Assembly: GCA_022600605.1 (NCBI GenBank)
Contig: JAHZKD010000265.1
Coordinates: forward strand, 1 to 33,772
Direction of reading: 5' to 3'
Origin: Actinomycetes bacterium
GTDB lineage: Bacteria > Actinomycetota > Actinomycetes > Mycobacteriales > Mycobacteriaceae
DNA: 33,772 bases
Of this stretch, positions 7,612 through 16,777 are shown piece by piece. Each line of letters opens with the position of its first letter. The first letter of the stretch is position 1. The translations under genes were made by a program, and so were the position numbers. Below the pieces are notes generated by a model that was given only the letters and a program-made list of their open reading frames with translations, was not told where the DNA came from and ran no database searches.

Positions 7612-8037
7612 CTCGCCTCCCTGCTCGATGTAGTGAAACCGATTCGAGCCGAAGGACACCCGGCGGCAACCTAATGGATCAGTGCTCGAGGCACGACACC
7701 CCATCAGCGCTACAGGCGACCTCACCAACTAGCCGGGGCACGATCTAGCCTTAGGTAGTCAAACCACTCCAGGGCACAGCAGTGCTGACCAGCCAGCGGC
7801 TCGCTGATCAGCATCCTCGGTCAAACCGCTACCCGATCGAAGGCTCGCTGATCAGGTCCTATTAGGGCCCGATCGTCGCGGTTCAAAGCGTCTGCGAAGT
7901 GCACATGCGTACTGTCGGCCTGCATCAGGCTCACATCGGTGCCGTGAAGTTCTTGAGCTGGCTGCGCAGCGAAGTGCGCATCGCGAGACAGTGCCCGAAT
8001 ACCGCAGAAGCGTCTGCTGTACCGGCACTATGGACAG
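7612..8037. other. Non-coding: upstream end of the IS110 element plus promoter region of the two-component system
   Basis: No gene seen. Contains an imperfect inverted repeat (7783-7793 with 7803-7813), two copies of GGCTCGCTGATCAG (7798-7811 and 7842-7855) and two copies of GTCAAACC (from 7758 and 7820). IS110 elements carry their recombination RNA in a non-coding end, so part of this may be such a relic. The last bases before 8038 hold CACTAT, a possible -10 box. Confidence 0.45.
7783..7855. repeat. Inverted repeat and two 14-base direct repeats
   Basis: TGCTGACCAGC (7783-7793) pairs with GCTGATCAGCA (7803-7813) with one mismatch. GGCTCGCTGATCAG occurs at 7798-7811 and again, exactly, at 7842-7855. 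Possibly IS-end structure or operators for the downstream regulator. Confidence 0.6.
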
Positions 8038-8790
8038 ATGGACTCCACTGCAGCTCATCCCGGGACCGGCGCGGGGTATCGGGCGCTTGTCGTCGAGGAT
8101 GAAGTGCCGCTGGCTCAGATCCTGGCCAGCTATTTGCAGCGCGAGCAGTTCGAGGTGACCGTCTGCCATAGCGGGTCGGACGCGGTAACGCTGGCGCGGG
8201 AGGTCGACCCGGATGTCGTGGTGTTGGATCTGGCGTTGCCGGGCATTGACGGGATCGAGGTGTGCCGGCAGCTACGCGGGTTTTCCGATGCGTATGTGGT
8301 GATGTTGACCGCCCGTGACACCGAGATCGACACCGTGGTTGGGCTGTCGGTAGGCGCCGACGACTATGTCACCAAGCCATTTAGCCCACGCGAACTGGTA
8401 GCCCGTATTCGGGCGATGCTGCGCCGGCCTCGTACCGTCAGCTCACCAGCGGGTCGGCATGGCGGGCCGCCGGTCGCATCGCCACCGCTGCGGGTGTTTG
8501 GGCCGCTGTCGATCGATGTGGCCGGGCGCCAGGTTCTCCTTGACGGAGAGCCGGTGGCCCTCACGCGCACCGAATTCGACGTCCTGTCTGCTTTGTCGGG
8601 GCGGCCCGGTGTGGTGTTCAGTCGTCGCCAATTGTTGGACGCGATCTGGGGCGAGCCGTGGGTGGGCAATGACCACCTCATCGATGTCCATGTGGGTCAT
8701 CTACGCCGGAAACTCCGCGACGACCCGGCGGATCCGACCTTTGTGTTTACCGTGCGGGGTGTGGGATATCGGATGGCGAGTGGGTCGTGA
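8038..8790 (+). CDS. OmpR/PhoB-family response regulator
   Basis: 250 residues. The receiver domain (about 15-130) has the acidic pair Glu20-Asp21, phospho-acceptor Asp64 (VVVLDLALPG), the MLTARD Thr region and the TKPF Lys. A winged-helix DNA-binding domain follows (about 150-248) with LTRTEFDVLSAL, RRQLLDAIWG, VDVHVGHLRRKL-type helix (IDVHVGHLRRKLRDD) and VRGVGYRM. The start ATG 8038 has no good ribosome site, and CACTAT lies just before it, so a leaderless mRNA is possible. The stop overlaps the kinase start by four bases. Its copper-rich surroundings suggest a metal-responsive system, but the sequence does not show which of the many OmpR subtypes it belongs to. Confidence 0.9.
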   Translation: MDSTAAHPGTGAGYRALVVEDEVPLAQILASYLQREQFEVTVCHSGSDAVTLAREVDPDVVVLDLALPGIDGIEVCRQLRGFSDAYVVMLTARDTEIDTVVGLSVGADDYVTKPFSPRELVARIRAMLRRPRTVSSPAGRHGGPPVASPPLRVFGPLSIDVAGRQVLLDGEPVALTRTEFDVLSALSGRPGVVFSRRQLLDAIWGEPWVGNDHLIDVHVGHLRRKLRDDPADPTFVFTVRGVGYRMASGS

Positions 8791-10037
8791 ACACCGGTGA
8801 GAGCGATGTTCGCGCAGGCGTGAACTCGCCGCGGCAACGGTTCGGCCTCGGTGCGCGCCTGCTTGTCGCCCAAGCCCTCGTCCTCGTCGCCGGTGGGGCG
8901 ACGACCGGGGTGGTGGCCGCCGTGGTCGGCCCGCCGTTGTTTCGGGAGCATTTACTTCAGGCCGGGGTCACCCATGACTCTGGTGAGCGGTTCCACGCCG
9001 AGCAGGCCTACCGCTATGCCACCACGATCTCGATATCAGTGGCGGTCGGGGTGGCGGCATTGACCGCGCTGATGGTCACGGCCTACCTCAGCCGACGGCT
9101 GCAACGCTCGGTTGCCGAGGTGTCCGCGGCCGCGACGGCGGTCGCCGACGGCCGCTACGGGATACGAGTCTCACCGCTGCACTTAGGCGAGGACTTCGGC
9201 AATCTTTCCCGAGCGTTCAACGAGATGGCCCAGCGGCTGGAGTCGGTTGAGGCCACCCGTCGTCAGCTCTTCGGGGACTTGGCGCACGAAATCCGGACGC
9301 CGGTCTCGGTGCTCGAGGCGTATATGGAGGCCGTTGAGGACGGGGTGAAGACCCTTGACTCCGAAACCATCGCGATGCTGCGCGACCAGACTCTGCGCCT
9401 GGTGCGGTTCGCCGAGGACGTCGCCGCCCTGGCCGAAGCCGAAGAAGCACGTGCAACGGTCATCCGACAGCGGATCGACCCCGCGGCGGTGATCGCACAA
9501 ACAGCCCAGGCCGCCGCCGACAGGTACGCAGCCAAACAGGTCAGCCTGTCCACGACCGCGGGTCCGCTTCCACCGGTGTGGGCCGACCCACACCGACTCG
9601 CGCAGGTGCTGGCGAACCTTCTCGACAACGCTCTGCGGCACACCCCGCCCGGCGGCAACGTCGAGATCTGTGCATCAGCTGACCACGATGGACTCACCAT
9701 CGCCGTGACCGACGACGGAGAGGGGATCGACACCGCCCATTTGCCCCATGTGTTCGAGCGTTTCTACCGTGCCGACACCGCCCGCAACCGCAACCGCGGC
9801 GGTGCAGGCATCGGGCTGGCCATCGTCAAAGCACTGGCCGAGGCCCACGGCGGGCACGTCACCGCCGATAGCTGCGGACTCGGTACCGGCAGCGTCTTCA
9901 CCGTAACCGTGCCAATGCGTCCTGCCGCCGACGACGGCACCGCACGTCATGGCGGGCAATCGAAACCGGCACGCACATCGCAGCTGCGCGATGACCCACC
10001 ACGTACCTTCGGCGGGTATTGGTCGCGGTGGTGTTAG
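8787..10037 (+). CDS. Sensor histidine kinase
   Basis: 416 residues, GTG start overlapping the regulator stop (GTGA). TM1 at about 22-50, a short extracytoplasmic loop, TM2 at about 78-100, HAMP (101-155), then the phospho-acceptor His167 in GDLAHEIRTPVSV. The ATPase domain has N-box LANLLDNALRHTPPGG, G1 DDGEGID, F-box HVFERFYR and G2 GGAGIGLAIVKAL. The loop is only about 28 residues and holds His55, His63 and His70, which could bind a metal ion directly. The last 30 residues are an unusual Arg/Ser-rich extension whose codons overlap the copper box for the next operon. Confidence 0.9.
   Translation: MNTGESDVRAGVNSPRQRFGLGARLLVAQALVLVAGGATTGVVAAVVGPPLFREHLLQAGVTHDSGERFHAEQAYRYATTISISVAVGVAALTALMVTAYLSRRLQRSVAEVSAAATAVADGRYGIRVSPLHLGEDFGNLSRAFNEMAQRLESVEATRRQLFGDLAHEIRTPVSVLEAYMEAVEDGVKTLDSETIAMLRDQTLRLVRFAEDVAALAEAEEARATVIRQRIDPAAVIAQTAQAAADRYAAKQVSLSTTAGPLPPVWADPHRLAQVLANLLDNALRHTPPGGNVEICASADHDGLTIAVTDDGEGIDTAHLPHVFERFYRADTARNRNRGGAGIGLAIVKALAEAHGGHVTADSCGLGTGSVFTVTVPMRPAADDGTARHGGQSKPARTSQLRDDPPRTFGGYWSRWC
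10004..10018. promoter_or_regulatory. RicR/CsoR-type copper box upstream of lpqS (one mismatch)
   Basis: TACCT-TCGGC-GGGTA fits the mycobacterial RicR consensus TACCC-N5-GGGTA with one mismatch. It lies inside the 3' end of the kinase gene, 29 bases before the proposed lpqS start. In M. tuberculosis lpqS is a known RicR target, which supports the reading. Confidence 0.7.
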
Positions 10038-10047
10038 GGTGGCGGGC

Positions 10048-10563
10048 GTGTCGGTTCGTGGTCGTCGCGGTGCCGGGGGCGGACGTGCCCGCACTGATGC
10101 TGCACACGGACGCTGGATCTGGTCGCGGACGTGGTTGATCGGGGTTCTGGTGGTGCTGGGCGCCTGTGTCCCGGCGCTGAGTTTTGTGTCTGGCGGTGAC
10201 GCGCACGGTAGCCGTGCCGGTGCATCGCACCACGCTCCTGATCACGATCACGGCCAGATCGTTGCCCAGGCGGCCCCGTTCGGGGGGGACACGTCGGCAG
10301 GTCATGTCGTTATCGCTGACCACTCCCATGTGGGTGCACTGCACCAGCTGGTCTACCCGGGTATCGATGGGGTAGTCGCGGCGCTCCGCAGCGTGAACCC
10401 GTTGCGGGTGTTGGCGGCTGTCGCGGTCATCGCGATGGCAATGGTGATGTCAGCTGTTGCCGCTTCGAACCGGTCGAGGGCTCCGCCGAGATCGGGTGTG
10501 TGGCTTGGTCCGGCAAGGCCGGGTCGGGCTGTTATTGCTGATCTCTGTGTGATTCGTCGCTGA
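10048..10563 (+). CDS. lpqS: LpqS-like His-rich membrane/lipoprotein (copy 1)
   Basis: 171 residues from GTG 10048; GTG 10039 is also possible. TTAGGGT at 10034-10040 may be the -10 region, which would make the mRNA (nearly) leaderless. A basic N-terminus leads into a hydrophobic stretch ending in VVLGAC, a lipobox candidate. The exported part is His-rich (ASHHAPDHDHG, VIADHSHVGALHQ). A second membrane segment (RVLAAVAVIAMAMVMSAVAAS) precedes a short tail ending LCVIRR, like LCIARR in copy 2. Identity as LpqS rests mainly on position before cysK2 and the MFS gene, as in Rv0847-Rv0849, and on the copper box. A copper-binding role is likely; its reaction is unknown. Confidence 0.7.
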   Translation: MSVRGRRGAGGGRARTDAAHGRWIWSRTWLIGVLVVLGACVPALSFVSGGDAHGSRAGASHHAPDHDHGQIVAQAAPFGGDTSAGHVVIADHSHVGALHQLVYPGIDGVVAALRSVNPLRVLAAVAVIAMAMVMSAVAASNRSRAPPRSGVWLGPARPGRAVIADLCVIRR

Positions 10564-10668
10564 CATTCCCGCGTGCGGGTGGCGGCGGGTTGTTTGGCCG
10601 TGCCTGCAGGAGGCATGTCAGCAACTCCTGGCCGCCACGTGCGCGCCCCTCACATGGGAATCAGCTTC

Positions 10669-11760
10669 ATGGACAGCACTATCCTTTCGGCCTCACTCAC
10701 CGCAGAATCGGCGGCCGGCGGCGGACCTCAGTCGATGGTGGGTCGCACGCCGTTGTTATGGGTGCCTGAGTCGTCGGCCGATGATGCCAGCGGGTATTGG
10801 GCCAAGCTCGAAGGTCACAACCCTAATGGGATGAAGGACAGACCCGCCCTGCATATGGTTGAGCGGGCACGCTATCGCGGTGACCTGCAACCTGGCGCGA
10901 TGATCGTGGAATCAACGAGCGGCACAATGGGTTTGGGACTCGCGCTAGCCGGGATCATGTATCGGCATCCGGTGACGGTTGTTACTGATACGGGGCTTGA
11001 GCCGATTGTGCATCAGATGTTGCGAGCGTACGGCGCGGTGGTCGATGTGGTCACCGAGCCGCACCCCGAAGGTGGCTGGCAGCAGGCCCGCAAGGACCGG
11101 GTCGCTGAAATCGTTGCCTCCCAGCCTGGCTCGTGGTGTCCAGACCAGTACGCCAACCCCGATAACGTCGCGGCCTACCGCAGTCTGGCCGGCGAGTTGA
11201 TCGACCAGCTCGGGGGCGCGGATGTCTTGGTGTGTTCGGTGGGAACCGGCGGTCATTCAGTTGGGGTGTCCCAGGTGTTGCGCCAATATAATCCGCGGAT
11301 GCGGCTGATCGGTGTCGATACGATCGGGTCCACGATTTTCGGTCAGCCCGCAGCGCCCCGGCTGATGCGAGGTCTGGGTTCGAGCATCTATCCGACGAAT
11401 GTTGACTACTCGGCGTTTGACGAGGTTCATTGGGTGGCTCCCGCCGAGGCGGTGGCTTCGTGTCGCGCCCTAGCGGCGAAGCATCACGCCAGCGGCGGTT
11501 GGAGTGTCGGCGCGGTCGGGTTGGTCGCCGGGTGGGTGGCGCGCACATCAGCGCCCGGAGAGCGGGTCGTGGCGATCTTTCCTGACGGGCCGATGCGCTA
11601 CCACGGCAGCATCTACGACGACGATTACTGCCGCCGGCACGGACTGCTAGGGCATGCTCCCCAAGCACATCCCGATGTCATCGAAACCTCCGCGGATCGG
11701 GTGGTCAGCCGCTGGACCCGGTGCACCACGGTGGCCGACCCGATCGGGCGGTCGGCATGA
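10669..11760 (+). CDS. cysK2: CysK2-type PLP-dependent S-sulfocysteine/cysteine synthase (copy 1)
   Basis: 363 residues from ATG 10669 (GGGA nine bases upstream); ATG 10615 lies only one base after AGGAGG, and ATG 10654 is also possible. Fold-type II PLP enzyme: Lys56 in NPNGMKDRP is the Schiff-base Lys, [12 protein letters not shown] is the substrate loop (CysK has TSGNTG), SVGTGGHS is the phosphate-binding loop. M. tuberculosis CysK2 uses O-phosphoserine and thiosulfate to make S-sulfocysteine, and the close context (lpqS before, MFS after) argues for the same enzyme. It is translationally coupled to the MFS gene. The second copy at 32242-33351 is similar along the whole length. A thiol response to copper is the inferred role. 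Confidence 0.85.
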   Translation: MDSTILSASLTAESAAGGGPQSMVGRTPLLWVPESSADDASGYWAKLEGHNPNGMKDRPALHMVERARYRGDLQPGAMIVESTSGTMGLGLALAGIMYRHPVTVVTDTGLEPIVHQMLRAYGAVVDVVTEPHPEGGWQQARKDRVAEIVASQPGSWCPDQYANPDNVAAYRSLAGELIDQLGGADVLVCSVGTGGHSVGVSQVLRQYNPRMRLIGVDTIGSTIFGQPAAPRLMRGLGSSIYPTNVDYSAFDEVHWVAPAEAVASCRALAAKHHASGGWSVGAVGLVAGWVARTSAPGERVVAIFPDGPMRYHGSIYDDDYCRRHGLLGHAPQAHPDVIETSADRVVSRWTRCTTVADPIGRSA

Positions 11761-13040
11761 TCGCCACAATCGGTCAGTTCCGAACTTTTGATCGGGCCTC
11801 TCAGGTTCTGATGGTCAATCAGTTTGGCATCAATGTCGGGTTCTACATGCTGATGCCTTACCTGGCCGGTTATCTCGCCGGGCCGCTGGGTCTGGCCGCA
11901 TGGACAGTCGGGCTGATTCTGGGGGTGCGGAACTTCTCCCAGCAGGGCATGTTCCTGGTCGGCGGCACTCTGGCCGATCGGTGGGGCTACAAGCCGCTGA
12001 TCGTGGCCGGTTGTGTTCTGCGCACCGGCGGGTTCCTGACGCTGGCACTCGTAGATACTTTGCCGGCATTGCTGATCGCCTCAGCAGCAACAGGGTTCGC
12101 GGGAGCACTGTTCAACCCGGCCGTGCGGGCCTACCTGGCCGCCGATGCCGGCGCCCGGCGGGTTGAGGCGTTCGCCGTGTTCAATGTGTTCTACCAAGCC
12201 GGAATCCTCTGCGGCCCACTGGTCGGACTGGCATTGATGGGTTTCGATTTCCGAACCACCTGCGCAGTAGCAGCGGGAGTGTTCGCGATCCTGACCGTGA
12301 TTCAGCTCGCCGCATTGCCTTCTGACCGCACTGAAACTCGCAGCGATACTCGGCCGGTACTCACTCAATGGCGCGCGGTCATTGCCAACCGCCCGTTCTT
12401 GCTGTTTGCAGCAGCCATGATCGGTTCCTACGTGCTGACCTTCCAGGTGTATCTGGCGCTCCCGTTGCAGGCCGGGCTGATAACCGGCACACCACAAACC
12501 GAGACCTTGTTAGTGGCAGCTATTTTCGTGGTGTCGGGGGTGATCGCAATTGGCGGGCAAGTGCGCTTGACGACCTGGCTGGGCATCCGGTTGGGTTCCG
12601 GGCGCAGTCTGGTTGCAGGAATGAGCGTCGTGGCGGCGGCCTTCTTGCCCCTAGTCATACTGCCGACTGCATCCACAGCGGGAGCCGTCCCAGCGGTGGT
12701 TTCGCTGCTGCTGTCGGCGGCGTTGTTGGCCATCGGAACCATCGCGATGTTCCCGTTCGAGATGAATACGGTGGTCAGTCTGGCCAAGGATCAACTCGTG
12801 GCGACGCACTACGGTCTGTACAACACCATCGTGGGTATCGGAATTCTGGCTGGAAATCTCTTGACCGGAGCCATTTTCGGATACGCACACCAGCACGACA
12901 TACCGCAATTGCTGTGGGGGCTTCTCGTGGGCCTTGGGCTGGCCTGTGCGGCAGCGCTGCTTGCCCTGCACCGCGCGGGGCTCCTTGACACCACGACCCA
13001 GCCGACCCCGGCGTCACCGACAGAAACCAAGTCAGCGTGA
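11757..13040 (+). CDS. MFS transporter (Rv0849-like)
   Basis: 427 residues starting at ATG 11757, which overlaps the cysK2 stop (ATGA). About 12 membrane segments; the MFS motif A region reads [14 protein letters not shown] between TM2 and TM3, and an Arg/Thr-rich cytosolic loop (about residues 185-205) splits the two halves. The place directly after lpqS-cysK2 matches Rv0849 of M. tuberculosis, a copper-induced exporter of unknown substrate. Export of an S-sulfocysteine-related thiol or of a copper complex is speculation. The 79 bases that follow lead to the ycnI-like gene, so the operon may continue. Confidence 0.85.
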   Translation: MIATIGQFRTFDRASQVLMVNQFGINVGFYMLMPYLAGYLAGPLGLAAWTVGLILGVRNFSQQGMFLVGGTLADRWGYKPLIVAGCVLRTGGFLTLALVDTLPALLIASAATGFAGALFNPAVRAYLAADAGARRVEAFAVFNVFYQAGILCGPLVGLALMGFDFRTTCAVAAGVFAILTVIQLAALPSDRTETRSDTRPVLTQWRAVIANRPFLLFAAAMIGSYVLTFQVYLALPLQAGLITGTPQTETLLVAAIFVVSGVIAIGGQVRLTTWLGIRLGSGRSLVAGMSVVAAAFLPLVILPTASTAGAVPAVVSLLLSAALLAIGTIAMFPFEMNTVVSLAKDQLVATHYGLYNTIVGIGILAGNLLTGAIFGYAHQHDIPQLLWGLLVGLGLACAAALLALHRAGLLDTTTQPTPASPTETKSA

Positions 13041-13119
13041 ACACCCCAAACCAGGCCACGACAACAGCCTTGCGCCGCAAGCTCCCACTGAATGGCCGAC
13101 AGAAAGGAAAGAAACGACC

Positions 13120-13854
13120 ATGACTGCACAGCTGAGGATCGCCGTCGGCTCAGAATCGAGATGGGGGTGGCCGGTGCTGAGGAATTTTCTGCGTGCGACC
13201 GGAGTTCTTCTGATCAGCGCCGTGGCGACGCTGCTGGTGAGCCCACTTGCTGCCGCACATATCAGCGCCGAGCTCGATGGTGCCGGACCGGGCGACTTCG
13301 GACTGATCACGTTGGGAGTACCGACAGAGTCGGGTAAGCCGGCTACCACCAAAGTGGAAGTGCGCATCCCCGATGACGTTCAGCTGAGGACCGTGCGGGC
13401 CGCACAGGTGGCGGGCTGGGGCATCGACATCACGAAGAGAACGATCCCCCCGATCTACAAAGATGACGGAACGCCCGTCACCGAGGTGGTCGACTCGGTG
13501 ACCTGGACTGCGCAGGGTCCAGGCATTCCGTCCGGGCAGTTCGGCCAGTTCGCCCTTTATGTCGGGCCGCTGCCCGATGCCGCCACCCTTGCACTGCCCA
13601 CCGTGCAGACCTTTTCCGACGGCACCACTGAGGATTGGGCTCAAGAAGCGAATGGGGGCGAGGAACCGGAGTTTCCGGCGCCGACGGTGACCATCGGGGC
13701 AACGGCGGGCGCCGAAAACAGCTCTAGCGCTGTGGCTTCGGTGATTCCTTGGGCCGCGCTGGGGTTTTCCGTGATTGCAGTGGCGCTGGGAATATTCGCG
13801 ATCGACCGCGCCGCGGCTGCGCGTCGATCGACGGATGCGGCCGCCGATGAGTGA
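13120..13854 (+). CDS. YcnI-like (DUF1775) exported copper protein
   Basis: 244 residues from ATG 13120 with AAAGGAAAG upstream. A signal sequence (about 24-46) ends in AAA, so the mature protein would begin with His47 (HISAEL), the residue used by YcnI proteins to hold Cu(II). The DUF1775 domain follows: GLITLGVPTESGKPATTKVEVRIPDDV, with conserved Trp and Pro. A C-terminal membrane anchor (about 205-228) and basic tail complete it. YcnI homologues act beside YcnJ (CopC-CopD), whose homologue lies at 1-839. Its end overlaps the start of the next gene by eight bases. Confidence 0.88.
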   Translation: MTAQLRIAVGSESRWGWPVLRNFLRATGVLLISAVATLLVSPLAAAHISAELDGAGPGDFGLITLGVPTESGKPATTKVEVRIPDDVQLRTVRAAQVAGWGIDITKRTIPPIYKDDGTPVTEVVDSVTWTAQGPGIPSGQFGQFALYVGPLPDAATLALPTVQTFSDGTTEDWAQEANGGEEPEFPAPTVTIGATAGAENSSSAVASVIPWAALGFSVIAVALGIFAIDRAAAARRSTDAAADE

Positions 13855-14287
13855 GCCGATCCGCAAGGTTGCACTGTACGTGGCTGCTGCCGGGGTCATG
13901 GTTGCGATATCAGCGTGCCAGTCAGCGCAGTCACCCCAAGAGCCGACTTCGGCACACAGTTCTGCGTCGCCTTCAGCTTCGACGACGGAGGTAGGGGCTT
14001 CTGAGGCTACTCAGTCGACTGCAACGCTGATCGATATCACCATTGCCGATGGGGCGGTGGCCCCCACCAACGCGACTGTCAAAGCAGTGGTCGGGGAACC
14101 GATAGTCCTGGTAGTGAGCAGTGATGCGGTCGACAGCCTTCATGTCCATTCGGTGCCCGAACACGTCTTCGCCGTGACAGACGGGCCAGATCAGCGGTTC
14201 GAGTTCACGGTCAGCATCCCCGGTCGGGTAGATGTGGAACTGCACAACCTGCATCGCACGGTCGTCACCATCGAAGTCGCGCCTTGA
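13847..14287 (+). CDS. Cupredoxin-like lipoprotein
   Basis: 146 residues from ATG 13847, overlapping the YcnI gene. Signal peptide with lipobox ISAC (Cys24), then a Ser/Thr-rich linker (about 25-65) and a small beta-domain: TLIDITIADGAVAPTNATVKAVVGEPIVLVV is the usual start of a cupredoxin fold, followed by DSLHVHSVPEHVF, RFEFTVSIPGRVDVELHNLHRTVVTIEV. The Cys/Met ligands of a type 1 blue-copper site are missing; several His remain (HVH, PEH, LHNLH). So it may bind copper differently or only share the fold. It is tightly packed between the YcnI-like and membrane protein genes (TTGA overlap downstream). Confidence 0.75.
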   Translation: MSEPIRKVALYVAAAGVMVAISACQSAQSPQEPTSAHSSASPSASTTEVGASEATQSTATLIDITIADGAVAPTNATVKAVVGEPIVLVVSSDAVDSLHVHSVPEHVFAVTDGPDQRFEFTVSIPGRVDVELHNLHRTVVTIEVAP

Positions 14288-15654
14288 CAACCGGTTTCGC
14301 TGGGTCTGTCCTTGCGCACGGCGTGGGCGGATCCACCGATCTTCCGGTGCCCCTGTCATATGCGCTGATAGGTGCCGCGTGGGCGTTGGCTGTGACGTTC
14401 GCGGTGGTAGCCGTCGCGTGGCGGACGCCGCGTTTTGATCCGGACAAGCCGGGGATCCCGTTACCGAAGTGCGTATCAGACGTCGTTGACTCGCCGGTCA
14501 TCCGCTGGATCCTCGCCTGTGCAGTCTTGGTTTTCACGGCCTGGGTTGGCGTTGCGGCGATGTGGGGGCCGCAAGGCGCCAGCAACGCTCTACCCGGTGT
14601 GTTCTATGTCCTGTTGTGGGTGGGACTAGCGGCGGTATCGGTTGTTGTTGGCCCGGTATGGCGTGCGGTTTCACCGGTGCGCACGATTTTCCGGCTCGTG
14701 GGCGTCTCGCGCGGCGGCCAGGATGCCCAGAACGCGAAGCGCGAGTATCCGAATAGTTTCGGGTATTGGCCGGCCGTGGTGGGCCTGTTTGCCTTCGTGT
14801 GGTTGGAACTGGCGAGCCCGGATCCAGGGTCGCTCGACGCGATCCAGATCTGGATCCTCGGTTACGTCGTCGCGATGTTCCTGGGTGCATTGGTGTTCGG
14901 GTCAACCTGGTTCGCGCGAGCTGACCCCTTTGAGGTGTACAGCGTGACCGTGTCGCGGCTGGCACCGTTTCGGCGAAACAAGGCGACCGGGCGCATCGTT
15001 GTGGGCAATCCGCTCGATCATCTGCCCACCATGCCGGTGCGTCCGGGTACGGTCGCGGTGATGGCGGTGCTGCTCGGCTCGACTGCGTTCGACAGCTTCT
15101 CTCAGTCGAGGACGTTCAGGGATTTCGTTGATGGAAATGCCGCCGGTGTTCCTCTCGTCGGGGATCACGGGGGCGCAACCATATTGCGCAGCGCGGTCCT
15201 TTTGCTGTTCGTCACCGTTGTGGGAGCGACGTTTTCGATGGCAGCGCGGGCCACCGGCGGGGTAAGCCGCGAGCAACGACGCGAACTACCTGGCCGCCTG
15301 GCGCATTGCCTCATTCCGATTGTTGTGGGCTACATCTTTGCGCACTACCTTTCCTACCTGGTGGAACGAGGCCAGGAGACAATCGTGCGGCTGGCCGACC
15401 CGCTGGGCAGGGGCTGGCAGCTCCTGGCACTGGATCCCGGCGACGTACAGTATTTCCTTTCGCAGAATCCGACATTGCTGTGGACGATCAAAGTGGCATG
15501 CGTTGTCGTCGGCCACCTTGTCGGCGTGGTCGCCGCCCACGATCAGGCGCTGCGGTTGCTCGCAGTTGGCCACCAACTCGTCGGACAGCTAGCCATGATG
15601 GTGACCATGGTCGCCTACACCCTGACCGGCCTCTACCTGCTATTTGGCGGCTGA
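14284..15654 (+). CDS. Large multi-pass membrane protein (of the group often labelled fenitrothion hydrolase)
   Basis: 456 residues from TTG 14284, overlapping the stop of the cupredoxin-like gene. About ten membrane segments. The first block (LAHGVGGSTDLPVPLSYALIG) with an early His, and blocks such as GWQLLALDP and HCLIPIVVGYIFAHYLSYLVE with several membrane His residues, resemble actinobacterial proteins labelled fenitrothion hydrolase. That name is from memory and unproven; no hydrolase motif is visible. The recurring link with YcnI and cupredoxin-type genes and the buried His residues suggest copper transport or insertion. Confidence 0.7.
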   Translation: MTTGFAGSVLAHGVGGSTDLPVPLSYALIGAAWALAVTFAVVAVAWRTPRFDPDKPGIPLPKCVSDVVDSPVIRWILACAVLVFTAWVGVAAMWGPQGASNALPGVFYVLLWVGLAAVSVVVGPVWRAVSPVRTIFRLVGVSRGGQDAQNAKREYPNSFGYWPAVVGLFAFVWLELASPDPGSLDAIQIWILGYVVAMFLGALVFGSTWFARADPFEVYSVTVSRLAPFRRNKATGRIVVGNPLDHLPTMPVRPGTVAVMAVLLGSTAFDSFSQSRTFRDFVDGNAAGVPLVGDHGGATILRSAVLLLFVTVVGATFSMAARATGGVSREQRRELPGRLAHCLIPIVVGYIFAHYLSYLVERGQETIVRLADPLGRGWQLLALDPGDVQYFLSQNPTLLWTIKVACVVVGHLVGVVAAHDQALRLLAVGHQLVGQLAMMVTMVAYTLTGLYLLFGG

Positions 15655-15678
15655 CGGCGTGAGACTAGCGTAATCGTC

Positions 15679-16248
15679 ATGGCAATGAACTTCTGTCACC
15701 GACTGTGCTGCAGCTCAAATTACTGGGCTAAGACTGTTGCACGGGATCTGCTGCCATGGGCCCTCAATGACGTCGAGCTCGGTGATCGCACTTTGGAGAT
15801 AGGCCCCGGCTATGGCGCTAGCCTGCGTGTCCTGGTCGAGAAGTCGCCAAGCCTGACAAGCCTGGAAGTCGACGGCCCCATGGCAGCTCGGCTACAGCGC
15901 CGCTACGGTGACCGTGCCCGCGTCATCAACGGGGACGGAACTGCGACCGGCCTACCCGATGCGGACTTCAGTTCGGTGGTGTGTTTCACTATGCTGCACC
16001 ACATTCCGACGCCACCGCTGCAAGACGATCTGTTCGCCGAGGCGTTCCGGGTCCTGACCCCCGGTGGCGTGTTCGCCGGCAGCGACGGCATGCACTCGTT
16101 ACCGTTCCGGCTTGTCCACCTCGGCGACACCTACAATCCGGTTTCTCCCGACACGCTGCCGGAACGGCTACGCCAGGCCGGATTCAGCGAAATCCACGTC
16201 GACACCAAAGGCCGCGACCAACGCTGGCGAGCCCTCAAACCCGTTTGA
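15679..16248 (+). CDS. Class I SAM-dependent methyltransferase (1)
   Basis: 189 residues from ATG 15679; ATG 15685 is an alternative. Motif I is LEIGPGYG (about 39-46), then the acidic end of strand 2 (LEVDGPMAARL), NGDGTATGLPDADFSSVV for motif II and VCFTMLHHI for strand 4. The late FRVLTPGGVFAGSD region is motif III. The N-terminus carries Cys6, Cys10 and Cys11 (CHRLCCSS), unusual and possibly metal- or thiol-binding. The substrate cannot be told. It follows the membrane protein gene after 24 bases, with TAGCGT as a possible -10 box, so it could be in the same operon or have its own promoter. Confidence 0.8.
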   Translation: MAMNFCHRLCCSSNYWAKTVARDLLPWALNDVELGDRTLEIGPGYGASLRVLVEKSPSLTSLEVDGPMAARLQRRYGDRARVINGDGTATGLPDADFSSVVCFTMLHHIPTPPLQDDLFAEAFRVLTPGGVFAGSDGMHSLPFRLVHLGDTYNPVSPDTLPERLRQAGFSEIHVDTKGRDQRWRALKPV

Positions 16249-16777
16249 GCCGACCCGCTACGGGCATGTGCGCGGCGATGGGTGGACGAGGCCCATCTGC
16301 TGAGGACTTAGTGACGGGCATGCTCGCCATCCTTGGGGCGGCCGAGTCGGCGCAGGCAGAGGGGTCGCCGATACATATCGAGTGGCAGCGCTTCGCGCAA
16401 AAACGGAATGTTGCGCTGCGGTGTTCGGCGATCGCCGATGCCGCTGTCGGATCGATGACCATTCCACAAACCGGACCAGTGACCTGCGCCGCGTTCAGGG
16501 GTCTGCCGTCGGCGACGGTCTGAATTGCCGGTTCAGAAGCGTTGGGAATCTATTTGGTATCCAAAGGCTTCGGTTCTCGACGGGGCACGCGGTCGGCCGT
16601 CATGCGGGTCAACATGCGCGCGCGAGACCTCGCATTCATGGAAACGGAGATGTGTGTGCGCCCGGGACAACCTGGGTCGCGACCCGGTAAGCTAGGGCTT
16701 AGCTGAAACGTCCTAGCTAGTTCGTCGCGGCGGCTGGCAGTGTAAGGTTCCTAGCCTTCCTGGCGAAAGGAAGTGCG
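16249..16777. other. Intergenic region with a doubtful 85-codon frame
   Basis: An open frame at 16266-16523 (start MCAAMGGRGPSAEDLV) has no clear ribosome site and only a faint DsrE-like flavour, so I do not call it. The rest looks non-coding and includes the inverted repeat at 16690-16718. Confidence 0.4.
16690..16718. promoter_or_regulatory. Perfect 7-base inverted repeat AGCTAGG/CCTAGCT
   Basis: Arms at 16690-16696 and 16712-16718 with a 15-base spacer, 60 bases upstream of the second methyltransferase. Could be an operator or a terminator hairpin; no T-run follows. Confidence 0.4.

Noticed and set aside
16266..16523. 85-codon frame with a DsrE-like flavour
   Set aside because: No ribosome site, and the similarity is too weak to be trusted.
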